Origin: Fidelibacterota bacterium
Lineage (GTDB): Bacteria; Pseudomonadota; Alphaproteobacteria; Rhodospirillales; Rhodospirillaceae
DNA: 64,000 bases
Direction of reading: 5' to 3'
Assembly: GCA_947472795.1 (NCBI GenBank)
Contig: CANJBL010000006.1
Coordinates: 1-64,000 of the forward strand
The notes beneath the pieces were generated by a model. It made no database searches. It was not told the DNA's origin and saw only the letters and a list, made by a program, of their open reading frames with translations. The position numbers and the translations under genes were made by a program. Positions 53,298 through 62,338 of this stretch are shown here, piece by piece (position 1 is the first letter of the stretch; the number at the start of each line of letters is the position of its first letter).

Positions 53298-54446
53298 TTA
53301 TTTATCTGCGACTTTTTCGGCGGCGGGTGCCGGCAGGGAGCCCGGCTTGGCAATGATCTTGCCGTCGGTGGTGGCAAGATAAACCGTAGTGGCCTCCATG
53401 CGATAAGCCGTGGAGATCATCTGATTCTGGCCGCTCTTCGGATCGGGATTATAGTCGGCCAGCTTCTTCAGGGCGTGATACATGCCCACCACATCCTCGC
53501 CGTTAATGCCGCCGCGCGCGGTGTACATGTACACAAACTTCTTCCAGTCGGTGTACCCGCCCCAATAGCCGAGCAGCTTGCCGTCTGACTCCTGCTTGAT
53601 GCGCATGTGGGTGTTGGCCAGAGAAATCTCGGTGTAATAGGGCAGCTCGCCCTCGAGATAGAGATTGCCGGAATTGATCCGCAGCTCACCGTCCTTGATC
53701 TCGCCTTGGAAGACGTTGTGCGAGCGCGGGCTGGGATCGATGACGTACGTAGCGTTGGTCATGACATTGCCTGAAGCATCACGCATGAGGTGCTGTACGG
53801 TCTTATCGAACGTGACCGTCACCTTGCCGTCTTTCGACAGATCATCGCCGGTGACCTGGAACGCCCACGCCGGCGCTGAATCGATCATCAGGTGCCACGT
53901 CAGATCTTCGAAGTATGGGATATCTGGAGCCACGGCCTTAAAGGACTCTACGCAGCCCACAGCGCGCCAGAGCTGGTTGTCGACTTTCAGATGCGTCTCG
54001 GGGTCTTCGAACTTTGCGTCGTTGTTCTTGCTGCCGAGGTCGAAACCGAATGCATACTTGCCCGAGGAAAGCTCGATCATCGGATCGGCGACGGCCTCGG
54101 GGTAATTGTAGATGCTGGCCGGTTTGCCGTTCACGCGTGCGCGCGATTCAATCTTCTTCATATACTCAGGGCCAAGCAGCGCATCCTGTGTGGCCATGAT
54201 CTTGACGGCTTCTTCTTCTGTATAGCCAATGGTCATCAGCGCCTTCACGCTGTTGCCGTAGCGGCCCCCGTTTTTATTCTGCGGACAGTTGTTCTTGAAA
54301 TCCTGGCTGTAGGTGGCGGTGGCGAACCAACTCACCACATAGCCGCGTGTCTCGGCGTGGGCCGGTGCGGCAGCAATAGCGCTTGCAACAAGAGCGCCGG
54401 CCGCCAAAACGGAGGATGAGGGGCGCAACATGCGTTTCAGGTTCAT
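53298..54446 (-). CDS. Unknown secreted protein, first gene of DUF1592 operon
   Basis: A 382-residue exported protein with a Sec signal (SSVLAAGALVASAIAAAPAH, cleavage near residue 31). The mature protein has two Cys (NNCPQNK and VGCVESF), a helix with GYTEEEAVKIMATQ, and a long beta-rich middle (VTVTFDKTVQHLM, YYTEISLANTHMRIKQE). A C-terminal stretch MYHALKKLADYNPDPKSGQN is helical. I know no family for it. It stands 11 bp upstream of the DUF1592-type gene and has a good GGGAGA Shine-Dalgarno. Its dedicated place at the head of the operon suggests a role in the same pathway. Confidence 0.8.
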   Translation of the reverse strand: MNLKRMLRPSSSVLAAGALVASAIAAAPAHAETRGYVVSWFATATYSQDFKNNCPQNKNGGRYGNSVKALMTIGYTEEEAVKIMATQDALLGPEYMKKIESRARVNGKPASIYNYPEAVADPMIELSSGKYAFGFDLGSKNNDAKFEDPETHLKVDNQLWRAVGCVESFKAVAPDIPYFEDLTWHLMIDSAPAWAFQVTGDDLSKDGKVTVTFDKTVQHLMRDASGNVMTNATYVIDPSPRSHNVFQGEIKDGELRINSGNLYLEGELPYYTEISLANTHMRIKQESDGKLLGYWGGYTDWKKFVYMYTARGGINGEDVVGMYHALKKLADYNPDPKSGQNQMISTAYRMEATTVYLATTDGKIIAKPGSLPAPAAEKVADK

Positions 54447-54959
54447 GCTTATATATCTCCCTCGCTGGGGCGGCCTTCGGCGGCCCCGGTGCCATGCATG
54501 CTTACATACAAGAGCGTGGCATCCCCCTGAGGTGGACTTACCTTGTGTACGGGCCGCATCCCCCGGCACCGCACTGCTCATAGCCGCACTTTATGTAAGT
54601 GGATCAATATAACAGACGCCACGCGCGACGGTCGATGATGCGGCCTTCACAAAGCTGCTAGGTCAAGAGAACAATTTTAAGATGTAATCTTATATATAAA
54701 TCAATTTAAGTATGTGAATCCAATAGACCATGGCGTGGCATGACCAGGTCTATCTGTGTCTCCGGCGCCACAGCTTGTAATAGACGCACAAAATCACGGG
54801 GATTTTGGTAACGTACTTAGCGCATTTACGGTAAGCGTCGGATGTCCATGGCCTCGGCCATGTGAAGCTACTGCGCGGGCAACCGGGCGAGGGTTTTGCC
54901 TGCGTAATGGGAGAATTATCAGGTCGATCGACCACACCAGTCTCATAAGAGGGGGGAGC
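54447..54959. other. 513-bp divergent regulatory region
   Basis: No gene is convincing here. It lies between the DUF1592 operon and a large TonB receptor, both starting outward. The centre (54660-54720) is AT-rich (GATGTAATCTTATATATAAA). The similar phrases GGTAACGTA (54807) and CGGTAAGCG (54829) may be parts of a direct repeat. This is the best place in the window to look for operators shared by operon and receptor. Confidence 0.5.
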
Positions 54960-57857
54960 ATGCTTTATTTTCGCAATCAAACCACGTCGCGTGCATTAGT
55001 TGTCACCACGGCCGCCAGCATCGTCGCGATGTTGGCCACAATGCCGCACACGGCCTATGCCGCCGATGCGCAAACGGCTCAAGAGCCGCTTGAAGAAATT
55101 ATCATCACTGGTTCGCGCATTGTCCGCGACGGCTACGAAGCCCCAACCCCTGTGACGGTGGTGGGCGCTGAAGAACTGCAAGGTGCGGCCAAGCAGAATC
55201 TCGCCGACGTACTCAATAACCTCCCGGCATTCCAGAACAGTAGCCGCCTCGCTGGCGCCGGCACCACAAACCTTTCGGGCGCGATAGCGGGTTCCAGCTC
55301 GCTGAACCTGCGCGGCCTCGGTGCCGAGCGCACGCTCATCCTGTTCAACGGTCGCCGTCAGCCGCCGTCCTTCGCAACGGGCGTTGTCGATACCGGTCAG
55401 TTCCCCGACGCTCTTGTCACCCGCGTGGACGTGGTGACCGGTGGTGCGTCCGCTGCTTACGGCTCCGACGCCGTCGCCGGCGTGGTGAACTACATTCTCG
55501 ATACCAACTTTACCGGCGTGAAGGGCTCGCTCACGGGTGGTATTACTACCCACGGCGACCGTCGCAACTACAAGGTCACTCTGGCGGCCGGCTTTGGCTT
55601 CGCCAATGACCGCGGCCACGTTTTGCTCAGCGCCGACGATGCTTACTCCGCGCAGTTGCGCGGTTATCAGCGCGACTGGAACACAGTCGGTTTCGTCCGC
55701 ATCGTGAACCCGCAGCGCACCGCCGCTAACGGTCAACCGCAATTGCTGACGCGTTACAACGTCGGCCTCGCCGACACGTACGGCGGCGGCCAGATCACCT
55801 CCGGTCCGCTGAAGGGCATTGCTTTCGGCGCCGGTGGCCAGCCCTTCAACTGGGATTACGGTGATCTTTCTCTGCTCAGCAGCACCTTCCAGGTGGGCGG
55901 CAACTGGAAAGACGGCAACATGCAGGCCATTGCAAGCTTGTCGCCGGTGAACCCCAGCAAGCACATGTTCAACCATGTCAGCTATGACGTGACCGACAAC
56001 ATCCAGCTCTTCGCCGAGTATCAGTTTGCTCAGGCCTATACGTTCTCGTTCTGCTGCTATCAGTACTATCACTCGAATCTGACAGTTCGCACCGACAACG
56101 CCTTCCTGCCGGCATCTGTCGCCGCGCGTGCGACGGCTCTGGGCCTGACCACGCTGCAAATGGGCAAGACTGTGCGCGACCTGCCGGCCTTCGGCGCCGG
56201 CTTCGACCGCATGAGCCATGTCTATGTCGTCGGCGGCAAAGGTAATTTTGACGCCTTCGACAGCAAGTGGACCTGGAACGCCTACGTACAGCGCGGTATC
56301 TCGAAGATCTCCGGTTCTGCGCCCCAGAGCGACATCAACCGTTTTGCTGCCGCTATCGACGCGGTGCGCGCGCCAAACGGGCAGATCGTCTGCCGTAATG
56401 CCGCCACCAACCCCGGTTGCGTGCCTTATAACCTCTTCGGCACAGCCATCCAGGACCGTCCGTTGTCCATTCCCGGCGTCAACAGCCAGGCCGCGCTGGA
56501 CTACATCACCGGCGGCGGCGATCCGTACCTGGGCCAGCGCCTGAAGCGCGATACCGGCAGTTTCGACTTCAACGGCGAGCCGTTCTCCTCGTGGGCCGGT
56601 CCGATGTCGTTGGCGTTGGGTGCCGAATGGCGTCGTGACAGCCTGATCTCGACCTCCGATCCGGGCTCCACCGCGCGTACGCATTACTCCACCAACTTTG
56701 CGTTGCCGTTCACGGCGTCAAATACGGTGGCCGAAGGCTTCGTGGAAACAGTTGTGCCGTTGGCCAAGGGCATGAGCTGGGCTGACTCGTTGGACTTCAA
56801 CGGCGCGGTGCGCATGACCAGCTACAGCACCTCGGGCTTCGTGAAGACGTACAAGGCGGGTTTGACCTATAACCCGATCCCCGACGTGCGATTCCGCGTC
56901 ACGCAATCGCGTGACATTCGCGCTCCGAACCTGAATGAATTGGCCGCTGCTCCGGCGACGGGCCGTTCGACATCGCTCGATCCGTTCTTCAACAACACCA
57001 GCGTTCCGCGTTTCGCGGTTACAGTGGGCAACCCGAACTTGAAGCCGGAAAAAGCCGACACCACCGGCCTCGGAGTTGTCTATCAGCCTAGCTGGTTTGA
57101 AGGTTTCAGCACGTCGGTGGATTACTACCGCATCAACGTGAAGGGCATCATCGCCTCGCTGGACCCGCAGGTCATCCTGAACCTGTGCTACGCGGGCCAG
57201 CAAAACATGTGTGCGCTTGTTACCCGCGATCCGCCATCTGCGGGGCAGACCGTTGGTACGCTTGTGAGCGTTCTGCAGCAGCCTTTGAACCAGAACAGCC
57301 AGCTGGTGAAGGGGCTTGATATTGAAGCCAGCTACCGCAAGCCGTTGTCGGATCTTGTATCCTCATGGGACGGCGACTTCGCATTGCGCTTGGTGGCGAC
57401 CCACACAATCACCGACACTATCAACAGCACGACGATCATCATCAATCGTGCCGGCGATAACGGCGCCGGCGTTCCGGATTGGAGCGCGACATTCTCGGCC
57501 CAGTACAACAACGGTCCGTTCCGCGCGAGCTGGACGAGCCGTTGGATTAGCGCCGGCCATGTCGATAACACCTATATCGAGTGCACCACGGCTTGCCCAG
57601 CGACCATCCCGGCCGGCTTCACGACCATCGACAGCAACCGCGTGAAAGCCAACCTCACGCACGACATTACGCTCACCTACCGCTTCTATCAGGAGGGCAG
57701 CGACAACGCGGAAATGTTCTTGGCTGTGAACAACGTGATGAACCGTATTCCGCCGCTCATCACGCAGTCGGGCAATGCTTACTCCGCGATCACGAACCCG
57801 AACCTCTATGACGTGATCGGCCGCGACTTCAGGCTCGGCATCCGCTTCAAGATGTAA
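54960..57857 (+). CDS. Large TonB-dependent receptor
   Basis: A 965-residue receptor with signal peptide (ALVVTTAASIVAMLATMPHT, ending YAAD), TonB box region LEEIIITGSRIVRDGYEAPT, and plug domain (about 50-170) with LNLRGLGAERTLILFNGRR and GGASAAYGSDAVAGVVNYIL. A long barrel follows, ending GRDFRLGIRFKM. This plug class is widespread in Caulobacterales and xanthomonads; some members import oligopeptides. It starts at 54960 after GGGGGGAG. It is divergent from the DUF1592 operon. A terminator follows directly. Confidence 0.94.
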   Translation: MLYFRNQTTSRALVVTTAASIVAMLATMPHTAYAADAQTAQEPLEEIIITGSRIVRDGYEAPTPVTVVGAEELQGAAKQNLADVLNNLPAFQNSSRLAGAGTTNLSGAIAGSSSLNLRGLGAERTLILFNGRRQPPSFATGVVDTGQFPDALVTRVDVVTGGASAAYGSDAVAGVVNYILDTNFTGVKGSLTGGITTHGDRRNYKVTLAAGFGFANDRGHVLLSADDAYSAQLRGYQRDWNTVGFVRIVNPQRTAANGQPQLLTRYNVGLADTYGGGQITSGPLKGIAFGAGGQPFNWDYGDLSLLSSTFQVGGNWKDGNMQAIASLSPVNPSKHMFNHVSYDVTDNIQLFAEYQFAQAYTFSFCCYQYYHSNLTVRTDNAFLPASVAARATALGLTTLQMGKTVRDLPAFGAGFDRMSHVYVVGGKGNFDAFDSKWTWNAYVQRGISKISGSAPQSDINRFAAAIDAVRAPNGQIVCRNAATNPGCVPYNLFGTAIQDRPLSIPGVNSQAALDYITGGGDPYLGQRLKRDTGSFDFNGEPFSSWAGPMSLALGAEWRRDSLISTSDPGSTARTHYSTNFALPFTASNTVAEGFVETVVPLAKGMSWADSLDFNGAVRMTSYSTSGFVKTYKAGLTYNPIPDVRFRVTQSRDIRAPNLNELAAAPATGRSTSLDPFFNNTSVPRFAVTVGNPNLKPEKADTTGLGVVYQPSWFEGFSTSVDYYRINVKGIIASLDPQVILNLCYAGQQNMCALVTRDPPSAGQTVGTLVSVLQQPLNQNSQLVKGLDIEASYRKPLSDLVSSWDGDFALRLVATHTITDTINSTTIIINRAGDNGAGVPDWSATFSAQYNNGPFRASWTSRWISAGHVDNTYIECTTACPATIPAGFTTIDSNRVKANLTHDITLTYRFYQEGSDNAEMFLAVNNVMNRIPPLITQSGNAYSAITNPNLYDVIGRDFRLGIRFKM

Positions 57858-57871
57858 GCGAATAGCCTTCG

Positions 57872-58018
57872 TCACAAAGCAGAAGGGCCCCGCCTCGGCG
57901 GGGCCCTTTTTCTCTTGGTATGGTGTGGCGAGCTTACCAGTCGCGCGACCTTGTAATAGTCGTAGGACTTTTCGCGGATGGCGCCAAGCTGGCCGTCATC
58001 CAGCACAAGGTCCTTCAT
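57872..58018 (-). CDS. Small ORF after the PRC-barrel gene
   Basis: A 48-codon frame starting with ATG three bases after the PRC-barrel stop, MKDLVLDDGQLGAIREKSYD, then YYKVARLVSSP. The first 30 residues look like protein; the rest reads through the receptor terminator at 57884 into the GC-rich stem and is probably not meaningful. Either a short coupled gene or the truncated start of a larger one. Uncertain. Confidence 0.3.
   Translation of the reverse strand: MKDLVLDDGQLGAIREKSYDYYKVARLVSSPHHTKRKRAPPRRGPSAL
57884..57914 (+). terminator. Rho-independent terminator
   Basis: AGGGCCCCGCC (57884-57894), TCG loop, GCGGGGCCCT, then TTTTCTCTTG. Strong stem and T run 27 bp after the receptor stop. 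Confidence 0.93.
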
Positions 58019-58021
58019 GCT

Positions 58022-58300
58022 TTAGGCGGGCGCGCCCTTCAGTTCGTCTTCCGACATGGGGATCACATAACCGCCCTTGTCCTTGGAATAGTCCAATACC
58101 GACCACGGCACCGGTGCGTATTTCTCCCCCATGCCCAGCACGCCGCCGAAGCCAAGAGCTGCGAACATGATGCGGTCCGATTGCTTGTCCAGCACTACGT
58201 CCTCTACGTGGCCGATTTTGTCGCCGACGCTATTGTAAACCGCCGCGCCCTTGACCTTCGAAGCCAGGATCGCGCTCGTGTGTCCGGTTGCAGTAGGCAT
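58022..58300 (-). CDS. PRC-barrel domain protein
   Basis: A 92-residue protein consisting of one PRC-barrel: ILASKVKGAAVYNSVGDKIG, then HVEDVVLDKQSDRIMFAALG and PVPWSVLDYSKDKGGYVIPM. PRC-barrels serve in photosynthetic reaction centres and in RNA processing; standalone alphaproteobacterial copies are of unknown function and often stress-linked. AAGGAGGAATT precedes the ATG at 58300. It is divergent from the methyltransferase at 58494. Confidence 0.88.
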   Translation of the reverse strand: MPTATGHTSAILASKVKGAAVYNSVGDKIGHVEDVVLDKQSDRIMFAALGFGGVLGMGEKYAPVPWSVLDYSKDKGGYVIPMSEDELKGAPA

Positions 58301-58493
58301 AGGAATTCCTCCTTGGTTAAAAAGCTCGCAAGCCCCCAACGGCTCTCTTGCCGCAAAGTTCCAAAAATGAATAACTTTCAACGCAAGCCCGCTGCCGCGC
58401 GCGATAAACGCGCGCCATATTTGCGCTGGCCTTGCGGCACCATTTTTCCGATACTCCGGGCAACGTTATTCACCTTCATTCTGCGAAACATCC

Positions 58494-59210
58494 ATGTCCT
58501 TGAATATTGGCCACCTCATTGAGGAATGGGCGCGCGGTCTGCTGCGCGACCCGGGTCAATACGTCGCGCCACGAGCGTTGCGTGAATGCACGGTCTGCGA
58601 TTTTGAAGGCCGCTTTATGACCGGTCCTGGCCGGCGCGAGCGCCGCTGCCCAAACTGCGGCAGCCGCGAGCGCGACCGTATCATCGGACTTTTTATGCGC
58701 CGGGAAGGGCTCACGGTCACCGGCAAACGTGTCCTGCACATGGCACCTGAGGCAGCTTTCCGCCGCACATGGCCAGCCGCGCCGGGATATGTTGCCGCTG
58801 ATCTTGTGCCCACGCGCACGTCCGAGCGCCGGGTGGATATCACTGCGATTGATTTTCCAGATGCGCGCTTTGACCTCATCATCTGCAATCACGTGCTGGA
58901 GCATGTGGATGCCGATGCCAAGGCCATCGGTGAACTCTATCGCGTGCTGGACCCCAAAGGGGTTGCCATTATCTCCGTACCTGTGGCTGCCGACCGCCTT
59001 ACGACCTGGACGCCGCCCGCCGATATGCCGCGCACCGAAGTGGACCACATCTGCGGCCTGGGCCACGTGCGGCTCTATGGCATGGACTTCGAGGATCGCT
59101 TGCGCGCGCCGGGCTTCCGCGTTGAGCGCATCACATTCTCTTCTGCGGAGAATGAACGTCACCGCCTGGCCGACGAGATCGTACATCTTTGCCGTAAGGA
59201 CCGTGCATAA
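58494..59210 (+). CDS. Zinc-ribbon SAM methyltransferase-like protein
   Basis: A 238-residue protein. Near the N-terminus two CxxC pairs (CTVC at 33-36 and CPNC at 53-56) make a zinc ribbon. After it comes an AdoMet-type Rossmann domain with VLHMAPEAAFRRTWP in place of the usual glycine-rich motif I and FDLIICNHVLEHVDADAKAI (motif post-I, Methyltransf_11). The weakened motif I makes AdoMet binding less certain. Its stop codon is directly followed by the GTG start of the flavoprotein gene, so the two are translationally coupled. Confidence 0.82.
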   Translation: MSLNIGHLIEEWARGLLRDPGQYVAPRALRECTVCDFEGRFMTGPGRRERRCPNCGSRERDRIIGLFMRREGLTVTGKRVLHMAPEAAFRRTWPAAPGYVAADLVPTRTSERRVDITAIDFPDARFDLIICNHVLEHVDADAKAIGELYRVLDPKGVAIISVPVAADRLTTWTPPADMPRTEVDHICGLGHVRLYGMDFEDRLRAPGFRVERITFSSAENERHRLADEIVHLCRKDRA

Positions 59211-60428
59211 GTGAGCGGGGCAGAAGGCGTCATTGTCATCGGCGGTGGACCCGCGGGTCTTATGGCGGCGGAGGTCTTGAGCCGCGCCGGCATCGCCGTG
59301 GACCTTTACGACGCCATGCCGAGCGTCGGGCGCAAGTTCCTGATGGCGGGCAAGGGTGGCCTCAACATCACCCACTCGGAGCCGAGCGAGAGATTCCTTG
59401 CGCGTTATGGTCAACGTCAAAAGAATATCGCGCCGCTGCTGGCGGATTTCGGTGCTGATGCTTTACAGACCTGGGTACACGATCTTGGCATCACAACTTT
59501 CGTCGGCAGTTCTGGGCGTGTGTTCCCGGCGGAGATGAAAGCAGCACCGCTCTTGCGCGCTTGGCTGCGGCGCTTGAAGCAGGCCGGGGTTCGCTTCCAC
59601 ATGCGCCATCGCTGGACCGGCTGGGACGACGGCGCGGTTGCGTTCGATACGCCGGACGGACTGGTGCGCTCCCAGGCCAAAACGGTGATACTCGCGCTCG
59701 GCGGCGGCAGCTGGCCGCAGCTTGGCTCTGACGGTTTGTGGGCGCCGGTCTTGCGCACCGCCGGTGTCGAGGTATCGTCCCTGCGCTCGGCCAACTGCGG
59801 CTTCGACGCAACATGGAGCGAGTACTTCCGCACCCGCTTTGCCGGCACCCCGGTAAAATCCGTCGCGGCCCAGATGGCGGGTGGACGTTTTCAGAGAGGC
59901 GAGTTTGTCGTGTCCACCACGGGCATCGAAGGTGGTCTGGTGTACGCGGCTTCTGCGCACCTGCGCGACGAGATCGAGGACAAGGGCAGGGCGATCTTTG
60001 CTCTCGATCTCAATCCTGCCAAAAATGAGACAGCATTATTACAAGAGCTCGCCCGCCCGCGCGGTAAAAACTCGCTGGCCAATTACTTGCGCAAATATGC
60101 CGGACTGGATGGCGTGAAAGCCGGACTTTTGCGCGAGGTTCTGGCGCCGAAGGATTTTGATGATCCGAAGGCGCTCACGGCCGCTATCAAAGCGCTGCCG
60201 CTCCCGCTCACGGCGCCGCGGCCCTTGATTGAGGCCATCAGCACGGCGGGTGGCGTGCGCTTCGAAAGCCTGAATGAGCACCTCATGCTGCTCGGGAAAC
60301 CGGGGGTCTTCTGCGCTGGCGAGATGCTGGACTGGGAAGCCCCAACAGGCGGCTACCTCCTGACGGCCTGTTTTGCCAGCGGCAAGGCGGCCGGCGAGGG
60401 GGCGTTGTCCTGGCTTAGGGCCGCGTGA
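59211..60428 (+). CDS. BaiN/HI0933-like flavoprotein
   Basis: A 405-residue NAD(P)/FAD-dependent oxidoreductase of the HI0933/YhiN family (the TIGR03862-like subgroup). FAD-binding IVIGGGPAGLMAAEVLSRAG (residues 8-27) is followed by SVGRKFLMAGKGGLNITHSE, the family signature; the C-terminal FAD motif is PGVFCAGEMLDWEAPTGGYL. Proteins of this family are thought to reduce double bonds in metabolites; no substrate is known here. Start GTG immediately after the upstream TAA. The ABC-F gene begins 13 bp after its stop. Confidence 0.9.
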   Translation: MSGAEGVIVIGGGPAGLMAAEVLSRAGIAVDLYDAMPSVGRKFLMAGKGGLNITHSEPSERFLARYGQRQKNIAPLLADFGADALQTWVHDLGITTFVGSSGRVFPAEMKAAPLLRAWLRRLKQAGVRFHMRHRWTGWDDGAVAFDTPDGLVRSQAKTVILALGGGSWPQLGSDGLWAPVLRTAGVEVSSLRSANCGFDATWSEYFRTRFAGTPVKSVAAQMAGGRFQRGEFVVSTTGIEGGLVYAASAHLRDEIEDKGRAIFALDLNPAKNETALLQELARPRGKNSLANYLRKYAGLDGVKAGLLREVLAPKDFDDPKALTAAIKALPLPLTAPRPLIEAISTAGGVRFESLNEHLMLLGKPGVFCAGEMLDWEAPTGGYLLTACFASGKAAGEGALSWLRAA

Positions 60429-60441
60429 TACACCCCCGCCC

Positions 60442-62337
60442 ATGTTGAATATCGCCAATCTCACCTACCGCATCGGCGCGCGCGTGCTTCTGGACGAGGC
60501 CAGCGCGGCCATCAATGCCGGTCACCGCGTTGGCCTCGTAGGGCGCAACGGTACCGGCAAAACAACCCTGCTGAAGCTCATCACCGGGGCCCTGTCTCCG
60601 GCCCAGGGTACCATCGACATCCCGCGGCGTTGGAGCGTGGGTATCACCAGCCAGGAAGCGCCCAACGGACCTGAAAGCCTTATCGATACGGTCATCGCCG
60701 CCGATAAGGAACTCGTCGCGCTGGAAGCCGAGGCCGAGACCGCGACTGATCCCGAACGCATCGCCCATATTCACACACGCCTTTCCGATAAAGAGTCGCA
60801 CACCGCCCGCGCCCGCGCGGCCGTCATCCTTTCGGGCCTCGGTTTCGACGAAGCCGCGCAGCAGCGCGCCTGCCGCGATTATTCCGGTGGCTGGCGTATG
60901 CGCGTGGCATTGGCGGGCCTGTTGTTCACAGCACCCGATCTTTTGCTGCTGGACGAGCCCACTAACCACCTGGACCTCGAAGCCACCATCTGGCTTGAGG
61001 AATATCTGCGCGGCTATCCCGGCACGATCCTGCTGGTGAGCCACGACCGCGATCTTCTGAACCGCGCCGTCGACGAGATTCTGCATCTCGAGAACGGTAA
61101 AATGACGCTCTATCGTGGTGGCTACGACCGCTTCGAATCTACGCGCCGCATGCGCCTTGAGAACAACGAAAAGCAGCGCGTGAAGCAAAACCAGAAGCGC
61201 GCCGAGATCGAAGCCTTCGTTGCGCGTTTCCGTGCCAAGGCCACCAAGGCCAAGCAGGCCCAGTCGCGCCTCAAGATGCTGGAGCGCATGCAGCCCATTG
61301 CCGAGCATCACGAAGAAGGCAGCGTCAGCTTTATGTTCCCGGAGCCCGAACCGCTGTCGCCGCCGCTCTACAGCATGGACAAGGTGGCGGTGGGCTATAA
61401 CGGCAAACCTGTGCTCAGCAATCTCGGCCTGCGCCTCGACACCGAAGACCGCATCGCGCTGTTGGGTGCCAATGGCAACGGTAAGTCGACTTTAGTAAAG
61501 ATGCTTGCGGGCAAGCTTGCGCCGCTGTCGGGCGACGTCTCCAAGTCCGGCAAACTGCGTGTAGGCTACTTCGCACAGCATCAGGCGGAAGAACTCGATC
61601 TTTCCGTCACGCCGGTCATTGAGATGCAGCGCCGCCGGCCGCAGGATTCCGAGACGCAGCTGCGCAGTCATCTGGGGCGCTTCGGTTTTGGCCAGGAGAA
61701 GGCCATCACCAAAATCTCCAGCCTGTCGGGCGGAGAAAAAGCGCGCCTGCTGTTCGCGCTCATGACCATCGCCAAGCCGCATATCCTTCTGCTCGACGAG
61801 CCGACCAACCATCTCGATATGGATTCCCGCCAAGCGCTGGCGGAGGCCATCAACGCTTTTGCGGGCGCGGTCATCATCATCAGCCACGATCCGCACGTGC
61901 TGGAGCTGACCGTGGACCGCTTCTGGCTGGTGGAGAACGGCCGCGTCACCAACTTCGACGGCGACATGAACGACTACCGTGCACATCTATTGCAGGAGCA
62001 TCCCGTCAGTACCAACGGCGGTGCGCGCGGCAGCCGCGATCCTTCATCAAACAAGAAGGACGAGCGTAAGAAGGCCGCCGAGAAACGCCAGTCCCTGGCG
62101 CCGCTAAAGAAACAGCTCGTGGATGCGGAGAAGCAGGTGGCGAAGTTCTCCGCTGAGCGCGCGGCACTTCGTAAATCCATGGAAGATCCCAAGATATACG
62201 GCAAGGACGTCGGCAAACTTCTCGACATGCAGAAGACCTTGGGTCAAATCGAGAAGAACCTCGAAACCGCCGAGAATGCGTGGCTCATTTTGCAGGAAGA
62301 ATGGGAAGGCGCGCAGGAGTCCGCAGAGAGCGCGTGA
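60442..62337 (+). CDS. ABC-F family ATPase
   Basis: A 631-residue protein with two ABC nucleotide-binding domains and no membrane spans: Walker A GLVGRNGTGKTTLLKL and LGANGNGKSTLVKML, signature YSGGWRMRVALAGLL and LSGGEKARLLFALM, Walker B LLLLDEPTNHLDLEAT and ILLLDEPTNHLDMDSR. The linker has the ABC-F helical pair (RRMRLENNEKQRVKQNQKRA) and a C-terminal coiled-coil tail (about 555-625). ABC-F proteins bind the ribosomal E site and relieve stalling. Length and tail are closest to the Uup/YheS type. No antibiotic-resistance extension is seen. Confidence 0.92.
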   Translation: MLNIANLTYRIGARVLLDEASAAINAGHRVGLVGRNGTGKTTLLKLITGALSPAQGTIDIPRRWSVGITSQEAPNGPESLIDTVIAADKELVALEAEAETATDPERIAHIHTRLSDKESHTARARAAVILSGLGFDEAAQQRACRDYSGGWRMRVALAGLLFTAPDLLLLDEPTNHLDLEATIWLEEYLRGYPGTILLVSHDRDLLNRAVDEILHLENGKMTLYRGGYDRFESTRRMRLENNEKQRVKQNQKRAEIEAFVARFRAKATKAKQAQSRLKMLERMQPIAEHHEEGSVSFMFPEPEPLSPPLYSMDKVAVGYNGKPVLSNLGLRLDTEDRIALLGANGNGKSTLVKMLAGKLAPLSGDVSKSGKLRVGYFAQHQAEELDLSVTPVIEMQRRRPQDSETQLRSHLGRFGFGQEKAITKISSLSGGEKARLLFALMTIAKPHILLLDEPTNHLDMDSRQALAEAINAFAGAVIIISHDPHVLELTVDRFWLVENGRVTNFDGDMNDYRAHLLQEHPVSTNGGARGSRDPSSNKKDERKKAAEKRQSLAPLKKQLVDAEKQVAKFSAERAALRKSMEDPKIYGKDVGKLLDMQKTLGQIEKNLETAENAWLILQEEWEGAQESAESA

Positions 62338-62338
62338 C

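Noticed and set aside
54996-56684. 562-residue open frame on the minus strand inside the large TonB receptor
   Set aside because: It is the antisense of a clear receptor gene in GC-rich DNA; the product is Arg/His/Gly-rich with no domain.
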